Source: Choristoneura fumiferana
Taxonomy: Eukaryota; Arthropoda; Insecta; Lepidoptera; Tortricidae
DNA: 64,000 nt
Direction: 5' to 3'
Assembly (NCBI RefSeq): GCF_025370935.1
Contig: NC_133474.1
Span: 21,167,560 to 21,231,559 of the forward strand
Positions 20,313-31,408 of the stretch are shown piece after piece. Position 1 is the first letter of the stretch, and each line of letters begins with the position of its first letter. The translations under genes were made by a program, and so were the position numbers. A model generated the notes under the pieces. The model saw nothing but the letters and a program-made list of their open reading frames with translations. It had not been told where the DNA came from and did no database searches.

Positions 20313-20612
20313 TCATCCCAGCCTATATAAGTCCCACTGCTGGGCACAGGCCTCCGCTCAGAACAAGAGGGCTTGGGCCATAGTTCCCACGCGGGCCCAG
20401 TGCGGATTGGGAACTTCACACATACCATTGAATTGCTTCGCAGGTTTGTGCAGGTTTCCTCACGATGTTTTCCTTCACCGCAAAGCTCGTGGTAAATTTC
20501 AAATGTAACTCCGCACATGAATTTCGAAAAATTCAGAGGTGCAAGCCGGGGTTTGAACCCACGACCCTCTGCTTGAGAGGCGATAGGTCAAACCACTAGG
20601 CCATCACGGCTT
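20313..20612 (-). mobile_element. SINE S1, full-length copy
   Basis: Reverse copy of S1: the head is at the 20,612 end (GCCGTGATGGCCTAGTGGTT on the minus strand) and the TGGGATGA tail at 20,313. The open frames on both strands here come from the SINE. Confidence 0.85.
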
Positions 20613-21090
20613 CTTTTAACCCTTAATAAGGTAGAGGCGATTTAGTGACCACTGGCATTTATTTGAAAATTCAACCTTTTTTTTTAGTTATAAGTTACAA
20701 TATTCATTGTAATTATTGAAAATACTACTAGCTTTAAAAAATATCCTTTGCCAGTAGTATGCTCCAAGACCTTATCAAGAGTTAATAACAAGATATATAA
20801 CCTAACAAATCTGAAAAAAAAACCTTTTTTTTATTATTATATTTAGACTTTCCTTTTCTACTAAAATGTTAAATATTTCCCTCCTGTATATAAATATATC
20901 CTGTATAAGAATATCACGAAACGGTATCAAACAAACGTTTCATTGTATGTATATTCAAGCTGCGATAAAGCGGGTAGGCCGGATCACATCTTTGATTCAC
21001 CCACACACCATTGTGCGTGATACAATTTATATTTATTAACCAATACTATATGAATGAACACATGTATGATATATGTGTACTTAATAGGGT

Positions 21091-21616
21091 AATACGGTAT
21101 TTGACTATTTTGTATATGTTTTATAAATTAAAGCTACACAATGCCTGTTATCGAATAGAAAAACAATTTTTAAGTTACCTTTACAAATAACAAAGTTATA
21201 AAGGTTTGAAATTCAAGATTAGACAGAGAAAGACATACTGGCATGTGATGTCACACGCCAGTACCGCCATACTTGCTGCATAGAGAAAAGCGTTTGAGAA
21301 AGAGTATAGATTTTTCAAAAAATTACTATAAATCCAATTTTCAACCGATTTAAGTTTTCTCTTCGCTAAACACTGTTTGTATATTAAATATATTGACCCG
21401 GATAACTTACGTCTTAAAGCGAGTTTAGCTCGACATGTTTTGGGCTAATCCGTAGCCCTTCGTCCTCGGAGCTCGATTTAAGACGTGAGTTATCCGGGTC
21501 AATATATTTAATATGAGTGAGTCTCACGGTAGTTTCATGTTCAAAACTGTTTGTATATCTATATTTTCATAATAATATCAAGATATGGCAAATTCAGGAG
21601 TTGTCAATACCGTATT
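21091..21616 (+). mobile_element. MITE C, copy split by a repeat A insertion
   Basis: It starts AATACGGTATTTGAC and ends near CAATACCGTATT. After 21,384 the sequence is interrupted by family A (21,385-21,545) and resumes with ATCTATATTTTCATAA. ACTGTTTGTATAT stands on both sides of the insert (21,372-21,384 and 21,546-21,558), which dates the family A insertion after this MITE. Confidence 0.85.
21385..21545 (-). mobile_element. Repeat A insertion with 13-bp target-site duplication
   Basis: Two inverted arms (TAAATATATTGACCCGGATA... and its inverse) flank a core that on the minus strand reads GGACGAA, GGGCT, loop ACGGATT, AGCCC, AAAACATGTC. After the right arm comes a tail, ATGAGTGAGTCTCACGGTAG. 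The 13-bp target duplication is longer than those of typical cut-and-paste MITEs and suggests retrotransposition. Core and stem resemble a minimal hammerhead, with GAAA degraded to AAAA. Confidence 0.65.
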
Positions 21617-21842
21617 ACGCCGTGTCAGGTCATTTTATATCGTTACTGACAAACGTAAAATTTCAGACTTACTTACAGACTTTCCTTGTTACTGGTTGTA
21701 CCAAATTTCAAGTTTCTAGGAAAAAAGGAAATAAATATTTCGGTTATGGAAAGTATGTTAACCTTTTTTAACGACTGTACCTATGATTGGAATGCGTTGA
21801 CTTGAAGTTTGATTTTTTTCACTACCTACTTACTTCAAGAGG

Positions 21843-22425
21843 TACCATCAGCCCAATAAGTGATAACTATCAATTTTTAAACAAGTTCCTATCAAAATGA
21901 ATATGTCGCTAAAGTCGAACTTTGGAGTTGCCAGATACGTCTATTGGCATTATTGATTTATGGGTTTACAATGCAATACAATGACTCATTATTGCACACC
22001 AGAAATAGTAAGCGATACAGAAAACAGATACACAGAAAGAAAATTACAAGGTAAGTAATAGGCGGCCTTATCGCTTAACAGCGATCTCTTCCTGGCAACC
22101 TTTTTTACAGAAAGAATTAAGGACTAGTTTACAGCTGGTGCAGCCGGTTTACTAATGTTTCGGAGAATAACGTTAGTAACGTTTCATTTCGCAACTTATC
22201 ATTTCCCAACTGTTCAATATTTCTGAAACTGTAAATATTTCAGGATTTTTATAAAACTAACCTAACTTAATAACCTAAAGGGTTTTTCTACACGATGACC
22301 CTGAAGTAAATCCTGAAATATTTCGAGTTTTAGAGTGTGCGAAATGAAACAGGTTGCCAAACGTTAGCGAAAAGGCAGTAGGCGATTATCAACTTTAGGG
22401 TGGTAGACCACATTTGTCTGATGGT
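21843..22425 (+). repeat. Repeat H, copy split by about 420 bp
   Basis: The left part (21,843-21,960) and right part (22,380-22,425) are contiguous in the 20,018-20,185 copy. The intervening DNA (about 21,961-22,379) contains a LINE 3' end and another dispersed sequence. Confidence 0.5.
22000..22110 (-). mobile_element. Non-LTR retrotransposon 3' end
   Basis: A degenerate member of the same 3' end family as 17,475: GGCGGCCTTATCGCTTAACA then GCGATCTCTTCCTGGCAACC on the plus strand. It is part of the insert inside repeat H. Confidence 0.4.
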
Positions 22426-22944
22426 ACCAGACTTGAGTATTTGATAATTATTTTAGATTGATACCTTAACGCATTCCCGAGAAAAAGGGTTTAACAGACG
22501 AACAGAACAGATAGACAGTCGGACAACAAAGTGATCCTATAAGAGTTCTGATAAGTACGGAACCCTAAAAACTCTGTCTCGTTCTCTCGATCAACTTTGA
22601 CTTTTTACTTTCATCCAGCAAGCAACTTATGTACAGTCAACAGCTAACAGGGAGGCTCTCTAAATATGGTCAACCCTACTGATCATACTAAAAAAAATTG
22701 CCTGCAATGTATCACTACATGATTGCTACTTTGTTTTACTCGAAACGTCGCACTTGCTGAAGTGACAGCTGTCACAGATCGGCTTCTCTCTCGTGTCAAA
22801 TTATTGTACGCAATACCTTACACGGCAGCTTAAAATTTTTAAAAATATATAATTTCGATGTGGTAATTAGTGCAAAACTAATTTTTTTTTGCAATATTGT
22901 ATTAGAAAAAAAAATAGATTTATTTAACGTCATATAACATCACA

Positions 22945-23252
22945 GGTTTCCTCACGATGTTTTCCTTCACCGCAAAGCTCGTGGTAAATTTCAAATGTAA
23001 TTCCGCACATGAATTTCGAAAAACTCAGAGGTGCGAGCCGGGGTTTGAACCCACGACCCTCAGCTTGAGAGGCGATAGGTCAAACCACTATGCCACCACG
23101 GCTTCCATCCAGGAAAACATCGTGAGGAAACCTGGACAAACCTGCGAAGCAATTCAATGGTGTGTGTGAAGTTCCCAATCCGCACTGGGCCCGCGTGGGA
23201 ACTATGGCCCAAGCCCTCTTGTTCTGAGAGGAGGCCTGTTACCAGCATGATG
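22945..23252 (+). mobile_element. SINE S1 with internal inversion and 9-bp target duplication
   Basis: From 22,945 to 23,104 lies the 5' half of S1 in reverse, with its tRNA head at the 23,104 end. From 23,111 to 23,252 lies the 3' half in forward sense, ending in GCATGATG. Both halves break at the same internal region (ACATCGTGAGGAAACCTG). The whole is flanked by AACATCACA at 22,936-22,944 and 23,253-23,261. This is the layout left by twin priming. The tail lost the usual GTGGGACGTATATAGG section. Confidence 0.8.
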
Positions 23253-23499
23253 AACATCACACAGTACAAAAGAAAGAACATGAGACATACGAGATGCTAT
23301 AATAGGATATCGCTTAACAGCACTAAAAGCAACGTCTGCTTTTTATATTTGTATAAAAAACACGCGTCTGACTGTACATAACCCCGTCCTTCCAAGTTGG
23401 AGAAGCCTAGAACTGCCATAAATTGTCCACCTACGTGACAGTTGGGAAAACACATAATTTACCCCTGTCACGTCGGTAGGGTTGACGACACTGTTAGCC

Positions 23500-23700
23500 A
23501 GCCAGTGCACCCTGGTTAAGCAAGAAATGTTCATACAGTTCCTCCACCTCCGCACTAAGACACACAATCACACAAACCCATCTATCACCACCAACACACT
23601 ACACCGACGCGTTTCGAACTCAACCAGAGCACATCCTCAGAGCAACACAACCGTTCACCATGTCATGCTACCAGATTTCAGACTAACATCTCTAACATCT
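23500..23700 (-). mobile_element. Repeat B, partial copy with hammerhead-like core
   Basis: Minus-strand copy sharing GAGGTGGAGGAACTG, GATAGATGGGTTTGTGTG and the core at 23,606-23,640. Its B terminus has been lost. Confidence 0.55.
23606..23640 (-). ncRNA. Hammerhead-ribozyme-like core (repeat B)
   Basis: Minus strand: CTGAGGA (fits CUGANGA), then TGTGCTC, loop TGGTT, GAGTTC, GAAACGCGTC. A GAGCTC to GTGCTC change puts one mismatch in helix II. Helix I pairing is weak here. Confidence 0.45.
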
Positions 23701-23811
23701 GTCATAAACCTCTGTCATCTGTCAAGAAATAGACATAAATAAGCACACAAAATAAAACCGTCTTTCGGGCAGTTGGGTAAAAAAAGTTAAAAGTTGGTGT
23801 AGGTATACACT

Positions 23812-23984
23812 TTGAACATGAAACTACCTTGAGACTCACTCATATTAAATATATTGACCCGGATAACTCACGTCTTAAATCGAGTTTAGCTCGTCATTTT
23901 TCGGGCTAATCCGTAGCCCTTCGTCAACATGTCGAGCTAAACTCGATTTAAGACGTGAGTTATCCGGGTCAATATATTTAATAC
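23812..23984 (-). mobile_element. Repeat A, hairpin copy with tail
   Basis: Opposite orientation to the copy at 21,385: the tail (TTGAACATGAAACTACCTTG, then AGACTCACTCAT) comes first, then two long inverted arms starting ATTAAATATATTGACCCGG. The arms are nearly perfect over about 50 bp. The central core (minus strand TTGACGA, A, GGGCT, loop, AGCCC, GAAA) has a good 5' box but AATGAC in place of CATGTC. Confidence 0.65.
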
Positions 23985-24547
23985 AAATACTTATCTAAAC
24001 CTTTTTAGTTTTTATTTATCTAAATCAAATAAAATGTATGAACATTTTGAGAAATTATGCTCGTTTTTCGTTTTCACGTATCCTCATTTCGTTTCACAAC
24101 TTTGACCGTTGCAAAAAATGCAGCTATAAATTGTCTTCAAAACGACATCTACCTACCTATATCTACACAACCTGAATAACAATCTTCTATTTCACAGCCC
24201 TACTTGCATTGTCGTACCCTATTTATACGAAAAATACCCTTTGTTGACTGCCCTCCATGGACTTTTAAAGTAGAGGGGGGTACCCCTGTCAATTCGAATA
24301 TTGAGATTGTCTCGACGGAATTATGTGACGTCGAAATTCAAAGTTAAGCATATTCTGTGGTAAGTAATAAATAGTAGATTTTGACCACGGTCTTACTTAC
24401 CTTATCTACTTGTTTTGTGCCACGGGTCTCACTTTCTCTGAATGTAGGTATGTTCCTATTGCGTCTATCCACTAAATACATTTACTAAACGAAGAATCAA
24501 TTAGTCGAGATTTAGTAAGTAAATGCCTCTAATACACTTCCTTTTAC

Positions 24548-24760
24548 TAACCTCCGACGCAAAAAGGGGGGTGTTATAAGTTTGACCGCTATGTGTGTCT
24601 GTCTGTGGCACCGTAGCTCTTAAACAGGTGGACCGATTTGAATGCGATTTTTTTATTTGTAAGCGGGTTTTCTAGCGATGGTTCTAGATATGTTTCATCA
24701 AAATCGATTCAGCCGTTTTTGACATATTGAACTTTTTAGAGATCTATTCTAAATCAAATT
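24548..24760 (+). repeat. Repeat D, first of a tandem pair
   Basis: CCTCCGACGCAAAAAGGGGG to CAGCCGTTTTTGACATATTG. It is followed about 30 bp on by another copy in the same orientation. Confidence 0.6.
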
Positions 24761-24784
24761 ATGGCAAAACGACAAATAGTTATT

Positions 24785-24978
24785 TTTTAAACCCCGATGC
24801 AAAAAAGTTTGACCGCTATGTGTATGCGTATGTACGTATGTTTTTTTTATTTGAAAGCAGGTTTTCTAGCGATGGTTGTTAGACATGTCTCATCGAAACC
24901 GGATCGGCCGTTTTTGAAATATTGAACTTTGAAGTGACAAAGTCGGGGGTTTTCCAACTTTTTTGTTGGTTAGGTTAT
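24785..24978 (+). repeat. Repeat D, second of a tandem pair
   Basis: A shortened copy lacking the GGCACCGTAGCTC section but keeping the 3' end GTGACAAAGTCGGGGGTTTT, which the first copy of the pair lacks. Confidence 0.6.
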
Positions 24979-25124
24979 ATATGACAATAAGTTTCGATAA
25001 GTCAAAGTTGAATTAAAGAACCACTTTGACCTTGCTCATACGCAACTTATATTAAGTATTACGAATATGATCAATTCTCACACATCATTTAATTTCTTCG
25101 CAGGTTTCCTCAAAATATACCAAC

Positions 25125-25365
25125 CAACCAGCAGCAGCAGTAGAAGCAGCAGCGGTATGGAACCAGCTTCCTGGGACATTGTTTACGTAGCGGTACAACT
25201 TAGGGATCTTTAAAAACGAGCCTATCAGGCTCTCAAAGGGCCGGCAACGTACCTGTGTTTGTATGTGTGTACCCCTCGTGTTGACGTGTCCATGGGCGGC
25301 GGTGATCGCTTCCCATCTGGTGACCCGCATGCTCGTTCGCCCCCTCTTATATATAAAAAAATATA
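25125..25365 (+). mobile_element. CR1/Zenon-like LINE, C-terminal and 3' UTR fragment
   Basis: In one frame from about 25,155 it reads VWNQLP, a stop, then RYNLGIFKNEPIRLSKG, typical of the very end of a non-LTR reverse-transcriptase protein. The 3' UTR follows: GTGTCCATGGGCGGCGGTGA, GGTGACCCGCATGCTCG and a TATATAAAAA end. Only the last ~35 codons remain and they hold a stop. The clade name is from memory of similar Lepidoptera 3' ends. Confidence 0.55.
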
Positions 25366-26081
25366 TACCTACACACAGCTGTTTATGACAAAGTAAAGTA
25401 TAGTATAACTTTGACGCCCATGTCTGCGGTCTGTGGTAGCATCGTAGAGCTCTCAAACACATACCTTAGCCGCTTTCGATGCGGTTTTTTTCTTGAACGC
25501 CAGTTTTCTAGCGGTGGTTCTAAAAAAGGACGATGTCTATGTAGGTTAGGTTATTATATTAGAGCTTATAACTATGAACTAGGTACTACAATCTACCTTT
25601 AAACGAGCAATTCTTCTATATACGAGTGTATGTGGAAACAGCTCCAACGATTTCGATGAACTTTGGTATGTAGGGGTTTTCGGGGATGAAAAATCGATCT
25701 AGCTTGGTCTTATCTCTGGGAAAACGCTTGGCACCGAGTTTTAGCCCGAGCATAGCTCGGTCACCCAGATATTTATTATTATAAACACTCCATTTCAATT
25801 TCGTAACAACTATAGAAATCTTCAAAATCTTTTCGATCTATTCAATCTTTCTTCGAGGGTGTACACAATAGCTGCTGCAATTACACCACCCTCCAGCTTT
25901 AAAGCGGCGGCACGTGACAGTTGACAGTTGACAGGTCAGCTGTCAGAGCGGCGGTCAGTTGTCCGCGTGACTTTTGACCAAGGAAATAGCTGTTTCACAC
26001 GGTTATTGTTTTAAGGGTGACCCATGTGACCTGCTGCAGATGGTAAAACGGCAAAAGAATGTAAAATCAACCAAGACAGTG

Positions 26082-26267
26082 CCCTTAGTGTAAGTTATCG
26101 GTTACAAAATACGTCTCGATCGCGTTCGCGTTAAAATCTCAATTTGTATAGAAACACGAACATCGCAAACGTTCCGCTAGAGGCGCTGTTCGTGTTTCCA
26201 TATAAATTGTGATTTTAACGCGAACGCGATCGATGCGTATTTTGTAACCGAAAACTTACACTAGGGG
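26082..26267. mobile_element. 186-bp foldback MITE (CCCTTAGTGTAAG ends)
   Basis: The left arm starts CCCTTAGTGTAAG and runs through CGATCGCGTTCGCGTTAAAA; the right arm is the inverse, ending CTTACACTAGGGG. Arms of about 60 bp surround a short GCTAGAGGCGCTG centre. A truncated relative is visible near 36,069. Confidence 0.8.
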
Positions 26268-26274
26268 TACAGAG

Positions 26275-26660
26275 CTCAGTAGCCATTACGAAAAAATGAA
26301 GTAAGTACTAGGTATATTTTTTCTATGGATTTTGTATTTTGTACGGAATCTTTCAAGTTTAGGGTTTTTTTATATCTTACTTAGGCTACCTATTATTTTA
26401 CTCTTAAACTCTATTCATTCTCAAGCAAACGTTTGTCGTTATAGTTTTCCTATTAAATTTTCTATATGATATCCTTATTACCATATTTTTATTTCAAATT
26501 TAAAACTAACGGTTAGCTTTAAGAGGGAGGAGGACGCCCGATTTGAATTTTAAAATTTGCATTTTAAAGTTGAATATTTCGCAAACCTGGAAAAATCGTC
26601 TACACCCCAATGATTTTCAAAGACCTTTCCAATACCCCACAGTATAGGGTTAGACGAGAA
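26275..26660 (+). repeat. Repeat F, partial copy
   Basis: It shares GTAGCCATTACGAAAAAAT, TTTGTACGGAATCTTTCAAG and the CCCAATGATTTTCAAAGACC section with 18,612-18,870. The 3' end with the TACGGAACCC sequence is missing. Confidence 0.5.
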
Positions 26661-26989
26661 AAAAATCACCCCCACCTTACTTCTTGGGAGGTACACTAGA
26701 ATAGAGAGGACTAACATACACAACCCTCCTACGCGAAGTCGGTTAACAGCATATAAGGTTTTAAGTTGTCACCTATAATTATTCTTTATGTCCTTCGTAT
26801 TTTTTGCTTAATCAATGGCTTGGCTGTATTACAGAGTTAATAACTGGCTAGACTTATGTCTTCATATAATATGCTAATTGAGGGTTATCTGTTTGTTGGT
26901 ATACTGGGCCAGGGGACTTTTCAACTTTATTTTGATTGGCGTATCCTACCTGCTTATTATTGTAACTATTTGATATTTTATTGACCAAT

Positions 26990-27385
26990 TTATTGAATCA
27001 GGCGTAACATAGCAATGAACTTAAAGATTTTCTTTCAAGAAGATGGTAGTTTTATATGACGATTAAAACTAATTAATATTTTGTGGGTAGTTTTGTTTTG
27101 AAAAATAATATAGGTTGGTACTTAGGGAGTTACATTGCAGTGACAAATTAAAACGGTTGTTGTGGTTTGTTAGTCTAACATCTGGTAGCATGGTGTACGG
27201 TTTTGTTGCTCTGAAGATGAGCTCTGGTTGAGTTCGAAACGCGTCAGTTCAGTGTGGTGGTGGTGATAGATGGGTTTGTGTGATTTGTGCGTGTTCTTAC
27301 AGTGTGAAGGTGGAGGAACTGCATGAACACGCATATTTTGCATAAACTTAGTCATCATAAGGTCGCGGGTGAGCAAAGAAGTTCT
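26990..27385 (+). mobile_element. Repeat B copy with best-preserved hammerhead-like core
   Basis: It begins AATTTATTGAATCAGGCGTA (B terminus, part deleted), continues GGTTGTTGTGGTTTGTTAGT, holds the core at 27,211-27,245 and ends ATAAGGTCGCGGGTGAGCAA. It is the sense-strand counterpart of 15,640-15,945. Confidence 0.6.
27211..27245 (+). ncRNA. Hammerhead-ribozyme-like core (repeat B)
   Basis: CTGAAGA (27,211-27,217), spacer T, stem GAGCTC, loop TGGTT, stem GAGTTC, GAAA, CGCGTC (ending 27,245). All core bases expected for CUGANGA...GAAA are present; the stem has one G-T wobble. The single spacer base is shared with the other B copies. Confidence 0.5.
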
Positions 27386-27980
27386 TTTAGTTAATTTTAT
27401 TGACCGTTACAGAATTACCTACATAATATAAAGTATGTAAGGAGTATTGCTTAGTATGATTATTGTCCTCTCCTCACCGGTTTTGGCATCCTCCTCGCGG
27501 GTGGTGATCGGCTAGAGCAGTGTTTAAAAGAAAGAAAATAAGTTATTAATAACAGCAGTGACACATTACACAGGTTAGAAAAAATACATAAGTAGTACAA
27601 GTAGTATAATTAGTAGGTAGAGTAGTACTCATAAATAAGAGTGTCTAAGATTGTCCACTGGCCAATCCAACCGCTTGTCCATTGGCGGCTGCCGGTATAA
27701 TGTCACGCACATCACACCCTGTATATTTAACTAACTACCCATCGTTTGTATGAATCTGTGCATTATTTGTGTTACCAATGATGTGCAGTATATAATAGTG
27801 ACAAGAGCAAGTGAGCGTATATTTAGCGATTGTTTGCGCAAACAGCGCCTGCGTCGGACGCCCGTTGGTTTTGCGCTGTGAGGGTGCGGCTACGGATACA
27901 GGGTGATCAGGGACTGGCACTGACATCTGCGGTACAACTAGGTACTATGAGATGACATCCCACTAATCCTATATCCTACT

Positions 27981-28338
27981 TCCTACTAATATTATAAATG
28001 CTAATGTTTTGTGTGTGTGTATGTTTGTTACTCCTTCATGCTAAAACGGCTGGACGGATTTGGATGAAATTTGGTATGTAGATAGCTGGACGTCTGGAAT
28101 AATACATAGGTTACTTTTTATCCCGATATTCACACGGGAAAGGGATAAAATCTTGAAATTTCAACCGCTGGGTTTAGAGTCTTGAAATTTTGGACAGTAG
28201 TTCTTAACAAAACCTCAATGAAGCCCACGATAGAAATTTTGGGAATTCCCAGAGGAATTTTATAATATCCCGGAATTAGAATTGTACCTACCAGCTCGAA
28301 TAGTTTACGCGTGCGAAGCCGCGCGGGTAAACTCTAGT
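27981..28338 (+). mobile_element. Non-autonomous Helitron (Lepidoptera type), copy 1
   Basis: It starts TCCTACTAATATTATAAATG and ends GCGCGGGTAAACTCTAGT, fitting the Helitron pattern of a 5' TC and a 3' CTRR-type end. The interior has GGCTGGACGGATTTGGATG and TTTATCCCGATATTC. No Rep/helicase frame is present. Confidence 0.75.
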
Positions 28339-28548
28339 ATTATAAATGCGAAATTTTGCAAGCATGTTTGTTTGCTTGTTACCATATCACGTCTAAACAG
28401 CTGAACCGATTTAGATGAAATTCGGTATACAGATAGTTTCAGTTCCGCAGAAGGACATAGGATAGTCTTTATCCCGGAAAATTGGATAGTTCTTGCAGGA
28501 TAGCGATGAACGAATTCTACGCGAACGTAGTCGCGGGCTACAGCTAGT
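28339..28548 (+). mobile_element. Non-autonomous Helitron, copy 2, directly abutting copy 1
   Basis: It begins TATTATAAATGCGAAATTTT immediately after the CTAGT of copy 1 and ends GTCGCGGGCTACAGCTAGT. Head-to-tail abutting copies are common for this group. Confidence 0.7.
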
Positions 28549-30984
28549 TTTATTCAAGATTCTTAAACGAGAGTTTCAACATGAATGCTAGAACTTGTTG
28601 ATATTGGGTGTTTAAATTAAGACCTTTATCAGATTTTCAAAAGCTAAGTGTTTATTTATCCACTCAAAGAGTCACCAAGCGTAAATGGCAAATTGTGGAA
28701 AGAAATTGATGATTTACATCGATTATTATCAAGTAAGTATAATAAAATATACTTATCCATACCTTTCTCTCGCACTCTCTCTCTGAAGATAGGTACGTAC
28801 CTACCTACTACAGATAACAAAGAATCAATTAGTCAAGATTTAGTAAATACCTCTTATAATATTACCTTTTAATGATTTTACGGGATCTAAATCAATTTAT
28901 GGCAAATCGAGTGTAAAAATCATGATCCAAAGTCAAAGTGGAACGAGTCTCTGACAAATAGTTACTTTATTTATAATTCAAAGTAGCATCCTGTAGATGT
29001 ATTTTCTTTCACCTTCCAACACAAGAGGGCGCTTTGTTTATTATTCCAGCGCATTTTGCCAGCAAGCCCTGGTGTTTACTTTATGCCAAATCACTTCCCT
29101 GGCAGTGATATCTATCAACGGATATTTTTATTAAAAAACGCAAATAAAAACACTAGGGAGCGAGTGCCCTTAACTAATTTTTACGTCACTATTAGCATTT
29201 TCCACACATGCAAATTTGAACCTTATACTTAGTGGGATTAGCTTTAAATTGTTGTGAGGATTGTAGCGACAGTCGATTGTTTTATTAAGGGGGTGCCGAC
29301 GTGTTATTACAACGGTTTAAAAATAATTGATAGGTGATAATGACAGAGTAAATATTGCTGTATTATGGCTTGCGAAAATAATTTCAAGTGGATGCTTTTG
29401 AAGGGTTATTATGCGTTTAAATAATAGAACATTTTGCGCATGGTATGGATTTTTAGTGAACAAAAAAAAAACCTTAAATATTGGGAATTATCGGTAGTGG
29501 TAAAAATTAAAGCAAGATATCAAGTTTTCCAATATTTTTTTTATTTACGTATTATAATTTTTATTTAAGTTCTAGTACAATAGTCTCATCTATACAGACT
29601 TCAATAAACAACAAACTGCGTATTTGCAGGATTTGGAAAAAGAAACAAAAATCTCTTATCATCATTGTGGCGTTACAAGTTTAAAAAAATGCAGCACTTT
29701 TTCACATCACTTTATTATTTGTTTTGATTTTTTTTAACTAGTGCGTATAGATGTCGCCAGTTTTCAAAGTTCAAAATAATTAAAAATACATCAAAACCAA
29801 AAAAAAGTGACTTATTTTTTGTTACTTCTGTCATACACAGCCATGGCTGGTACAAGATGATTAAATAAATAAATGAAAAACAATTCTTAGTCATGATTAA
29901 GTACGAGAGAAATAACAAAATATCTGTATTAATTTAAATTAAAACGAAAAACTGATATACAACGTGTTATTTTTGATTTCCGTTACTTTTGTTCCCTACA
30001 CTTGTTAAGTTTGTGAATTTTGCGATTTGACCTTTGACAATGTCTGTGAAGTTATATTATCACTTAAGTTCGTTAATTTCTGAGCGAAAATTTGATCAAA
30101 ATATGTGAACACGACTCTATTCTTAACGTAGAAGCGTGTTCAGATATTTTTGATCAGAAGTTTACGAACTTGAGTGTATGTATAAAACGAATTTCGATAC
30201 CGAAGTTTGTACCAATGAACTGAGTCGAAGTTAACGGAAATCAAGAAAAACACGGTGTATAATACTATGTCGTATAGTAAGTACGCAGTGAATTCAGACC
30301 AATGATTCATTTCACTATATATAGCGATATGCTCTGCTCGTAATATGTGATTAGAGATGTAGGCAGTGAATAATGTTTTGCCGTCGGATAAATAAGTTTG
30401 TATTTATCTTGCTGTCTCAACTAGCTTATTGAAGTTTACTAAAGCTAATTGAGATAGCAATATAAGTACAAACATATCCAACAAAGTTTGATGGAAAAAC
30501 ATTATCAAATAGATCTGTATATGTACCTACCGTCAGTCACAATTCCCAAAATATAATTATTTCTTTGACCTAATTTACCCTGAGTCATTATAGTAAATTA
30601 AAATTGCAGGTTTAATCAGAAATAATATTAATTTGACGTTTAATTATGTATGGCAACACATAAATGCAAAGGGCCTGTTCACACAGGCCGCGGAAAACGC
30701 TGCGTCTCGTGACAGCGTTTTTTGAACAGCGGACGAAACATTAAAATCTCCCTTAATCAGGCCCTACATAAGCTAAATCTAAAACATTTTAATTTAAATT
30801 AGCTTAGTCCTTTATTATTTACAAATTGACATTATTGTCAAAGATACTTTATTTACATTTTTAATTATCTACTACATAGAATCGTTGTGAAAGTAGCTGG
30901 ACTCGTTTTTACGAAGTAATTATTAATAAAATAAAATGAAAAAAATAAACAAGTGTAATTCCAGGTAAATGTTTCTCATAATTA

Positions 30985-30990
30985 TTTATT
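30985..30990 (-). terminator. Possible polyadenylation signal of the Sox gene
   Basis: AATAAA on the minus strand, about 420 nt after the Sox stop codon. Other AT-rich candidates exist nearby, so the choice is tentative. Confidence 0.3.
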
Positions 30991-31408
30991 ATTAAATTAT
31001 ATCCTCGTACTCGTATAATAAATACGACACGCCAACAGGCTTAAAAATTCGTACAATTTTTAGGCTATAAATATTTTTACAATAACTTAAACTAGAAACT
31101 TTAATATTTACAATATACATGAATACTTATCTAAGTTATAACATCTAATCCTACAAGAGGAAACAGAATAAGGAACTTTGGAAAAACACGAAATCGTGAA
31201 AATTAGGAAAACAAAAGAGCGCGCGAGCAATTAATTAACTAAAAGGAAACAACGCACATAATTGCGCACAATGAACGCACTGGTTCGATATCGATAAACA
31301 TAAACAAAAACAAAACGCACTTTATAAAAAAAACGCTCACACCGCTCGCGTGGAAACTTTTTAATGAACCGCCACAGTGTATGAAAAACAGTGGGATTAG
31401 GCTTCAGG

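Larger units (their letters stand above)
13507..31408. other. Intergenic repeat-rich region, no gene seen
   Basis: About 18 kb between the SAM gene and the Sox terminal exon with no supported coding exon. Recognisable pieces are listed separately: repeat F, element G, MITE C, RTE, LINE and SINE fragments, repeats A and B, Helitrons and microsatellites. Between about 28,560 and 31,000 nothing specific is visible. Confidence 0.6.
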
